A stretch of DNA of 16,243 nt from Prasinococcaceae sp. CCMP 1430 (taxonomy: Eukaryota > Prasinodermophyta > Palmophyllophyceae > Prasinococcales > Prasinococcaceae), in contig RQSC01000626.1 of NCBI GenBank assembly GCA_013416795.1, positions 6,330-22,572 of the forward strand, given 5' to 3'. The notes beneath the pieces are model-generated. The model worked only from the letters and a program-made list of their open reading frames with translations, was not told the origin of the DNA and did not search any database. Shown here in pieces: positions 1 to 6,595 of this stretch. Position 1 is the first letter of the stretch. Every line of letters starts with the position of its first letter. The position numbers were made by a program, and so were the translations under genes.

Positions 1-186
1 CGGCCGACTCGGGGACCGGCGGCGGCTCCGGCGGCGGCGCGGTGCGGTGGGGTGCGTCGCTCCCGCGCGCCCGCGCCTCGCGCGTTGCATGCCTGCCTCG
101 CTGACGCGCGGCGCGCTCTCTTCCCCTCGCCCGACTCGGACGCCGCCGCGCCTGCCGACGACGACCCCCTCGCCCAACGCACTCAG

Positions 187-1091
187 TGAACGAGGACGCG
201 TACGCGCCGCGCCACAACGCGACGCCCGGCGCGCCGCTGGCCGTGCTGCGCTGCGCCGCCCCCTCCGACGACGACGCCCCATCCTCCCCCCGAGCCCAAC
301 CACCCCCCCTCTTTTCCATAGAGACGATGCGCTGGGGCCTCGTGCCCGCCTTCACCCCCCCAACCTCCGCGCCCGACTTCTTCGCGCGCTTCAACGCGCG
401 CTCGGAGAGCGCGCGAGACAAGGCGTCGTTCAGGCGGCTCGTGCCCGCGCGCCGCTGCGTGGCGCTGCTCGACGGCTTCTACGAGTGGACGGCGCTCGGC
501 ACCCACTCAAAGTCCCAGAGCGCGGCGCTCGGAGCGCGATCGCCCCGGAGAACGAAGCAGCCGTGGCTCGTGCGGCCCAGCAGCGACGACGCCTCCTCCG
601 CCGAGGGCGTCATGTACGTCGCCGGCCTCTGGGACGAGTGGGTGCCGAGCACCGACTCCGCGGGCGCCCGCGCGGACAAGAGGGCGCCCGTGCGCACGTT
701 CACCATCCTCACGACGGCGCCCGCCGAGGGGCTCGCGTGGCTGCACGACCGGCAGCCCGTCGTCCTGCGCAGCGAGGCGGCCGCCAGGGAGTGGCTGCGG
801 CGCGGCGACCGGCCCGACGTGTACGCCCGCCTGACGCGCGGCACCGCGGAGGGCCTCACCTACCACATGGTCAACCCGGCGATCGGCAAGGCCTCCGAGT
901 GGCAGGGCCCCGAGGCCTGCGCGCCGTACACGCCGCCCAAGCCCAAGCGCGCGGGCGCCGACATCCGCGGCTTCTTCAGCGCGGCGCCGTCGCCCAAGCG
1001 GCGAGCGGGCGGCCGCGAGGCGCACGGCGATGCGCAGCAGCAGGAGGAGGAGGCGCCGCCGAAGCGCGCCAAGCTCGAGCGCGAGCACTGA
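187..1091 (+). CDS. HMCES: SRAP-domain protein (HMCES/YedK family), 3' exon, 5' partial
   Basis: SRAP proteins form a covalent DNA-protein crosslink with abasic sites in single-stranded DNA and shield them at replication forks. The exon shows the family blocks in order: MRWGLVP (from 327), FNARSES with the conserved Asn, RRCVALLDGFYEW with the conserved Glu (about 450-488), and HDRQPVVL with the active-site His (744-767). The catalytic Cys2 (family start MCGR) is not here. The frame enters through a probable acceptor, cag at 184-186, in phase 1, with no in-frame ATG, so the first exon lies at the window edge or beyond it. After the domain, GADIRGFF resembles a PCNA-interacting box lacking the usual Gln, followed by basic NLS-like stretches (PSPKRR, PPKRAKLE). 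The stop is TGA at 1089-1091. A low-complexity insert follows DGFYEW. Family assignment is firm; the 5' boundary is inferred. Confidence 0.88.
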
Positions 1092-1171
1092 TGGTGGCGT
1101 TGTAGCAAAGTGTACAGTACGCCGCGAGCCGCACGCCCGTCCTCAGCGCGAGCTCCGCCTGGAGCGGCCGC

Positions 1172-2843
1172 ATGCGCGCGCCGTGTGCAGGTTGGGGTCA
1201 AACCCTACGTACTTCTTTTCGAACGCGTTTCGAAAAACCGGCGCGCGCGCGCGCGCGCTCGCGCGCGGGGCCACAGCGCCACGCGGGGGCGGAGCGCGCG
1301 AGGCCGCCGCCGCCGTCGCGCTGGGCGGCGGCAGGATGCTCGTCTTCGGAGGCGGCGCGGCAGCAGCCGGCGAGTCAGGAGGCGAGGCCGAGGCCGTCCA
1401 GCTGGACGACCTGTGGGTGCTGCATGTCGCTGATGGACGGTGGGAGCGGCGGACGGCCACCGGGGACGCGCCGTCCGCGCGCGCAGCCGCGGCGGTTGCG
1501 GTTGCAGGCGACAGCGTCGTGCTCTTCGGAGGCTGTTCCGCCGCGGAGGGGTACCTCGCCGACACCTACGTCCTAGACACCAAGATATGGCGCTGGGAGC
1601 GGGTGCGGGTGCGTGCAGCTACGCCGTCGCGCTCGCGCTCGTGCCTGCGGCGTTGTGCGTGCGTGTGTGTGTCTGCGTGCGTTGGCGCGTGCGCGTGACG
1701 GGGCTAACTGGTTCAGCCGCTTCTCCTTTGTCCTGGTGCGCACAAGGCTGCGGACGGGGGATCGAACGCGCCCGCCGCGCGAGACAAGGCCGCGCTCGTG
1801 CCCAACGCGGGCGGCACGCACGTTGTGCTCCTTGGTGGCTTCGGCCCTCGCGAGGAGGAGGAAGAGGAGGCAGACGAGGAGGACGACCTTCCTCACGACG
1901 ACGAGTGGGACGGGGACAGCGATGGCGAGGGGAATCAAGGGCCGAGCACGAGCTTCGGGTGGTTCGGCTTCGAGACGCTGCACATCTTCGACGTGCGCGA
2001 GCGCCGGTGGAAGGTCAAGGAGGCCGCAGGCGATCGCAGGCCCACGGCTCGCGCGGCTCACGCGGCATGTGCGGTCCGTGGAGGCACCGAGGTGCGTAGG
2101 CGCGTGCGCGGCTGCCGGGTTTCGCCGAGCTGACGCGTTAGCGGGGCGTGCGTGCGTGCGTGCGTGCGTCCGCGCGCGTCCCAACCGCAGCCGTGACCGC
2201 GCTCGCGCGCTCGCGCTCGGGAGAGAGTGCCCGCGCTCCGGGTGACAGGTCGGCGCGCTACGCTAACGCCCCCTCCCCCTTCTTGCACCACGATCACCCC
2301 GACCACCCACCCACCCACCCACCCGCAAACACTTGCTTACTCGCGTCCGGCTTGGCGCAGGCGGTGCTCTTCGGCGGTCGTGACGAGAGTGGGCGGCAAG
2401 GAGACTGCTGGTCGCTCTCCGGTCTAGAGCACATGACGAAGCTCGAGTGGACGCCACGGTGCGAGGGCAAGGCAGCTCCCGCGCCGCGCTCGTTCCACGC
2501 GGCCGCGGCTGTGCCAATGCCGGCGGCGAGCACGTCCGGCGCCGCCCCCGAGTCGGCAGTGTTCGTGCTTGGCGGGCTCGGGCGCGAGGGCGAGACCTTC
2601 AAAGGCCTCGACGTTCTGAGCACCGCCACGTGGGAGTGGAGGACCTGCGCGCCGCCCGAAGGCCCCTTCCCGGCCGATCGCGCGTCGTGTTCCGTCGCCG
2701 CGGTCGGCTCGCAGCTCGTCGCCTTCGGCGGATCGGTAGTTTTGGAGGAGGGCGCCAGCGCCAGCGCGGAGAGCTTCGCCGTGGACGTTGGCGCATCCGT
2801 GCAGGCCCTCGCCGCCGCGCCACCCGCCACCCAGGCGGCATAA
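1172..2843 (+). CDS. Kelch-repeat beta-propeller protein (multi-exon)
   Basis: This is a galactose-oxidase/Kelch-type propeller, a protein-interaction scaffold whose partner cannot be told from sequence. Proposed exons are 1172-1190 (speculative start), 1277-1608, 1747-2091 and 2361-2843, all phase-consistent, giving about 392 aa. Six blades are visible, each with a hydrophobic strand plus GG (MLVFGGG, VVLFGG, VVLLGGF, AVLFGGRD, VFVLGGLG, LVAFGG). Most have a following Trp (DGRWERR, WRWERV, RRWKV, LEWTP, WEWRT). The intron at 2092-2360 splits blade 4 exactly between GGTE and AVLFGG. Blade 3 has a long acidic loop (1852-1932). No F-box, BTB or other added domain is seen. The stop is TAA at 2841. 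The start is the weakest part: the only other in-frame Met is at 1336, inside blade 1. It lies 80 nt after the SRAP gene and converges with DCN1. Confidence 0.85.
1216..1236. repeat. Perfect 8-bp inverted repeat (hairpin)
   Basis: TTTTCGAA and TTCGAAAA flank a 5-nt CGCGT loop. It lies in the first proposed Kelch intron or, if translation starts later, in the Kelch promoter. A telo-box-like AAACCCTA (1200-1207) sits just upstream. Confidence 0.6.
2147..2169 (+). repeat. (CGTG)n microsatellite in Kelch intron
   Basis: About six CGTG units lie in the intron 2092-2360. The same intron carries a (CCCA)n tract at 2303-2324. Confidence 0.8.
2303..2324 (+). repeat. (CCCA)n microsatellite in Kelch intron
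   Basis: Five or so CCCA units occur shortly before the acceptor gcag at 2357-2360. It may act as part of the pyrimidine-rich region ahead of the acceptor. Confidence 0.8.
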
Positions 2844-3106
2844 TATGACCGGCGTGGCGTCCTTGACGCGGGCATCAGAGCTGCGCGCCGCGTGTAGAGC
2901 GCGCGGACGCACGCACGCGCACACGCGCGCGCGTCGGGTCGTTCGTGGAAGCCAGCAACAATTTCAGATTCGCGGACGCTTCTGCGCCGATGCCACGCAA
3001 CTAGCAAGCACCGGGCGCGAGGAGCACCAGGTCGACTCCAGTCGGCCGCACGTCACGGCAGCGGCCGCCGCGGGGCGCCGCGCCGGCGCGCGCAGGCCGC
3101 GCGCCG

Positions 3107-4154
3107 CTACTTCTGACCCTCCTCCTGCAGCACCTCGACGAACTCGTCGATGAGGGAGTGCCACGCACCGTTTTCGTCGTAGTTGCTCAGGTCGGGATCG
3201 ATCGTCTCAACGAAGTCCAGCAGCTGCGCCCACGCGTCTTTGGAGACCGCGCGCTTGTACTCGCCCTCGGCGAAGTCACACCAGCGCCCCGCCAGGGGCC
3301 ACGAGTGGCTGCCAAAGAGGAGCCGCCACATAGCAACCGCCACTTCGCACTGCAGCACGCGCTGGCCCGGCTCATCCAGCGAGAAGCCGAAGGCGAACAA
3401 ATACACTGCGCGCACGCGTGTGTACGGGCGCATGCGCGAACGTGTCACAGGCCCAGCGCACACGCGCGCGGTCGGGTGGAGGATGAAGAGGGGTCGGGAT
3501 CGATGGGACGTTGTGGTCGGGGGCTGGGAGTCAGCATTTGCACGAGCGCCTGCGTGCCGCCCAGGCGAGCGAGGTGGCCACGCATGCGCGCCACATCGCC
3601 CCGGCATGGGCAGGCCGGTGGGCGACTCGTTGCTCGCTCGCTTTTCCGCGCCTCCCGCATCCTCCCAAGTCTCCCCCCGCTCACATCGTCCGCGCGCCCA
3701 TACCTTTCCGGAAGACTGCTTGCCGCTGCAGCGAAGTGCGCATGTCTGGTAGCCGCTCCTTGAGCGCGGTAAGATTGGCAACGCCCATTGCCGCGAGGCC
3801 GCCGACGAATTCGTCGCGCGTAAACTCGCACATGGTCTTCGCGCCCATGTCGTGCGCCATCACCAGCACCGCAATGTCGCTCGGGTCGACCTCGAGGTCC
3901 TCACAAAGCGCGCCGACGCCCTCGGCGAGGATCTTGGTCGGCTCGTGTTCGGCCTTGTACTTGTCGAAGAGCCGCTCCAGTTCCTCTGTGTCGACCCTCG
4001 GCGCCGCGGCCTGTGAGGCGAAGATGGCGTCGAAGGCGCCCTCCACGCTCCAGCCGGCCGCCTCTAACGCGCGCAGCGCCGCCGCGTCGCCCGAGCCGGC
4101 GACCTGCGCCACCTGCGCGACCTTGTCGCGCTGCTGGCGCGACAGCCGCGGCAT
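3107..4154 (-). CDS. DCUN1D1: DCN1-like protein (DCUN1), cullin neddylation E3 co-factor
   Basis: DCN1 proteins bind the NEDD8 E2 (UBC12/UBE2M) and cullin-RBX1 and speed NEDD8 transfer to cullins. Two exons are clear: 4154-3704 (451 nt) and 3405-3107 (299 nt), with phase-1 intron 3703-3406 (GTATGG donor, CGCAG acceptor). Together they give 249 aa, close to the 259 aa of human DCUN1D1. The N-terminus (MPRLSRQQRDKVAQ, residues 1 to about 47) is a UBA-like domain. The PONY/DCN1 domain follows (ELERLFDKYK, LCEDLEVDP, CEFTRDEF, YLFAFGFSLDE, WCDFAEGEYKRAVSKD, IDPDLSNYDENGAW, SLIDEFVE). The Ala and Asp of the cullin-binding DAD patch appear kept in GAWHSLID. The stop is TAG at 3109-3107. The ATG at 4154 matches the family start; the frame stays open upstream, but only through the bacterial-like fragment and poly-G read out of frame, so an N-terminal extension is not credible. 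Confidence 0.93.
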
Positions 4155-4347
4155 CGCGCGCGGCCCGCAAATTGATGAACTGGCCCGCTTCGCCGCCGGC
4201 GTCGGCGAGGTCGAGATCCGACGGTTTGATGTGCCGGCCGTCGGCCATGATCGCCGCGCGCTTAACCCGGTTTTCGAGCTCGCGCACATTGCCCGGCCAG
4301 CTCCACGCCTCGATCGCGGCGGCCGCCTCGGGCGAAAGGTCACGCAC
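4150..4347 (-). pseudogene. Fragment of a bacterial sigma-54-dependent response regulator (NtrC/PrsR type)
   Basis: On the minus strand, 66 codons read as the end of the AAA+ domain of an NtrC-class activator: LSPEAAAAIEAWSWPGNVRE, then LENRVKRAAIMADG, HIKPSDLDLA and FINLRAARDA. WPGNVRELEN is the sensor-II helix signature of this bacterial family, and the following linker resembles PEP-CTERM-box response regulators (PrsR) of proteobacteria (inference from memory). The rest of the protein is absent: no receiver domain, Walker motifs, GAFTGA or Fis-type HTH. Similarity begins with the codon that shares the last base of the C26/G26 run (4347) and ends within about a codon of the DCN1 ATG (4154-4152), in another frame. 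Such a piece is not expected in a eukaryotic 5' flank. It could be a transferred fragment or a chimeric assembly; I favour the latter. Confidence 0.85.
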
Positions 4348-4372
4348 CCCCCCCCCCCCCCCCCCCCCCCCC
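4347..4372 (+). repeat. Homopolymer run of 26 C
   Basis: Twenty-six consecutive C, the longest homopolymer in the window. It lies exactly between the bacterial-like fragment and the upstream DNA shared with the HemD gene. Confidence 0.99.
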
Positions 4373-4846
4373 TTTGCGACGCCCAGCGGCGAGGGAGGGT
4401 GCACACGCGCCAAGTCCGAAGTGAGGAAGAGGAGAGAGGGGAGGTGGGTGAAGGGGGCAGGTCCTGTGGCACCACCGCCTGTGGCACCGCGCCCCCCATG
4501 CACCCCCTGCGGCTGCCTCGGGTCACCGCCCACGACGACTTCCCATCACCATCACACCGCGGTGCAACGCGACGTCCAAGGTCAAAACGCACGCGCTCCG
4601 GTCTCCTCGGGCCCTCCGGAACAGACCGTGATCATCCGCGCAATCCCTCCCATCCCATCGGGGGAGATCCACATTCAGACCGGGATGGATCGGGCAGACA
4701 GGGTTCGGCCGCCCCCGCCGCGGTTTCTATCCGCGCGCGCGACGGGTGCGATCCGGCGGATTCTCGGCGCTGCGGGCGGCCTGGAACCTAAACCTCCCTC
4801 GCGGAGCGCGGAGGCGGGCTTTCCATGTCAAGAAACAAGCCAGAGG
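4373..4846. other. Presumed 5' region of HemD (and formerly of DCN1), no gene seen
   Basis: About 470 bp lie between the C26 run and the proposed HemD start. I recognise no conserved protein on either strand. The first third is purine/G-rich with a 10-bp direct repeat (CTGTGGCACC, about 4463 and 4478). The end (about 4825-4880) is AT-richer, as expected near a transcription start. A frame open from the ATG at 4685 runs into the proposed first HemD exon and could give a longer presequence. Confidence 0.45.
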
Positions 4847-5974
4847 ATGGATTTTAGGACCCTACTTTTAACCGTAATTCCAGGCTTCGGTGCGCACCGC
4901 GCCCCCCGCGCGTGCGGGCGGGGGGCGAGCTCGTGGGGGTGGGGGTGGTGGGGGGTCGTCGTCAGAGGCCGCGGCGCCGCGCGGCAACGGCCGCGGCGGT
5001 GCTGCTCACGCGCGAGGCGGGGAAGAACGCGGCCGTGCGGGAGCGGCTGGCGCAGGCGGGTGTGGAGTGCGAGGAAGTGCCGCTCATTGAGCACGCCGAC
5101 GCTGAGGGCGCGGACGCGCTGCCGGGCACCCTGCGCGAACGCGAGTTCGACTGGGTCGTCGTCACCAGCCCTGAGGTGCGGCCGCGCCCCGCGCACGGTA
5201 GCTCGCTTGCGCGATATCGGAGCACTCTCCGTGCTGACGCCCGCGCTCTCGCTCACTCGCGCGAAGGCCGCGCGCGCGCTCGCGCGCGGCTGGGCTGATG
5301 CCGGAAAGCCTGCACTCAACATCGCGAGCGTCGGCGGAGGCACCACCAAGGCGCTCGTAGCCGCGACAGAAGGCGCGCTTGACGCGGCGTTTGAGCCGAC
5401 GCTTGCGAACGCAGAGACGCTTGCAAAGGAGATGCCCCTAGGTGCGTATGCGTGCGCTCTTCCGCTGCATTGCGTCTGCAGCGCGCGCGCGCTGCAGACC
5501 CGCGTCGCCGCGGGCGTGCTCACGCCGCGTTCGTCCTGCTTGCCACGCCCGCTGCTGCTGACCCGTGCGTTGCTCCTCGCAGGTGCGGGCTCAATGGTGC
5601 TCTACCCCGCGTCCGCCCGTGCGGCAACGACGCTGCAGGACGGGCTGGCCTCTCGCGGCGCGGAAGTATGCCGCCTCAACACCTACACGACGCTCGCCGT
5701 GACGCCGGCAGCGCTGAGCAGCGCTGCGCGCGATGCGGCGGCGCGCGCGCGGGTCGTGGCGGTTGCGAGCCCGTCGGCGGTCAAGGCGTGGCTGGCCGTT
5801 CAGGGCGACATGGCGCAAGCGGACGAGGAGCCGCGCCTGGCATGCATCGGCGAGACGTCCGCCAGTGCCGCCAAACGCCTCGGAGTCGACCCAGCGCGCA
5901 TCTACTGGCCGGACGCTCCGGGTGTAGAGGGTTGGGTCGACGCCATTCAGCGCGCCCTGCAGGACGAAAGCTGA
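4847..5974 (+). CDS. hemD: Uroporphyrinogen-III synthase (HemD/UROS)
   Basis: UROS closes and inverts ring D of hydroxymethylbilane to make uroporphyrinogen III, the common precursor of haem, sirohaem and chlorophyll; in algae it usually acts in the plastid. Exons are 4966-5175, 5267-5441 and 5583-5974, with intron phases 0 and 1, all consistent. A possible first exon 4847-4873 (MDFRTLLLT) joins in phase 0 by a GTAATT donor and gives 267 aa, near the usual 250-270. Family blocks are AAVLLTREAGKNAAVRERLA, FDWVVVTSPEAAR (re-formed across intron 1), IASVGGGTTKAL, SMVLYPASARAATTL, VVAVASPSAVKAW and ACIGETSASAAKRLG. The last block is the second IGxxT-type motif of the two-lobed fold. The stop is TGA at 5972-5974. 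The N-terminus, including any plastid-targeting presequence, is unresolved. The gene is divergent from DCN1. Confidence 0.88.
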   Translation: MDFRTLLLTVIPGFGAHRAPRACGRGASSWGWGWWGVVVRGRGAARQRPRRCCSRARRGRTRPCGSGWRRRVWSARKCRSLSTPTLRARTRCRAPCANASSTGSSSPALRCGRAPRTVARLRDIGALSVLTPALSLTRAKAARALARGWADAGKPALNIASVGGGTTKALVAATEGALDAAFEPTLANAETLAKEMPLGAYACALPLHCVCSARALQTRVAAGVLTPRSSCLPRPLLLTRALLLAGAGSMVLYPASARAATTLQDGLASRGAEVCRLNTYTTLAVTPAALSSAARDAAARARVVAVASPSAVKAWLAVQGDMAQADEEPRLACIGETSASAAKRLGVDPARIYWPDAPGVEGWVDAIQRALQDES

Positions 5975-6595
5975 GGCCCGCGGGGCCGTCCGTCCGTCTG
6001 GCGGGCCCGGCGAGCGTGTAATACTGCAATGTGACGCGGCGGCGGTGAGAGAGTGCTCGAGCTGTGCGCGCCTTGCCCTGGCGTCGCCACAACCAACGCT
6101 GCGCCCAGTTCCGACTCGTCGCTGGCGCATGTACAGACCCTACCTTAATTGTAACCCCAACCACAACGTGCCTTTTGCCGTTGTCGCCTTTGACGTGACA
6201 TGGTACAATCGACGGTTGATGCCACCTCAAATTTTCCAAATCAAACCCACATAATATACAATTTCATTTCCATAATAAAGTATTCTGCGTATTTATGTAG
6301 GTCACTTTGAGAAGGGTAAATTTGAAAATCGCGCGCGTTCCCCGTGCGCGCGCGCGCTGCGCTGCGCTGCGCCTGCCGCTGCGCTGTGCTGCGCAGCCGA
6401 GTGTGCGCTGCGTGCGGCGGAGTGCGTGAGTTGTGCGTGCGTGTGAGAGCGTTGGGGGAGAAGGGGGAGCGAGCACGCGCATTTGGGTGCGCCCGAGCCT
6501 GCGCCACAGCTGCGCGCGCGCGCGCGCGCAGCTGCTGCGGCCAGAGCCCACGAGGCGAGCGCAGGCAGGACCGCCATTGCGGGGCGGGCGGGTGA
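5975..6595. other. HemD-DZIP1 intergenic region with AT-rich island
   Basis: About 620 bp without a supported gene. The part 6135-6335 is strikingly AT-rich for this window and contains AATAAA at 6274-6279, usable as a HemD polyadenylation signal, though 300 nt from the stop. From about 6354 it turns abruptly into GCGCT-type repeats (6354-6393) and a (CG)n tract (about 6511-6529). This part probably holds the DZIP1 promoter and 5' leader. A 69-codon frame at 6045-6254 has no recognisable features. Confidence 0.5.
6274..6279 (+). terminator. AATAAA polyadenylation-like hexamer
   Basis: A canonical hexamer inside the AT-rich island, downstream of the HemD stop at 5974. Its use is inferred from position only. 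Confidence 0.35.

Noticed and set aside
1750-1775. tRNA T-loop-like GTTCGATCCCC on the minus strand
   Set aside because: It falls in the Kelch coding exon, and no acceptor stem, anticodon arm or D-loop surrounds it.
2147-2324. Possible CRISPR-like or structured array
   Set aside because: Simple (CGTG)n and (CCCA)n microsatellites in an intron, with no spacers.
6045-6254. 69-codon frame ending in the AT-rich island
   Set aside because: No family similarity, and the composition changes mid-frame with the base composition; treated as noncoding.
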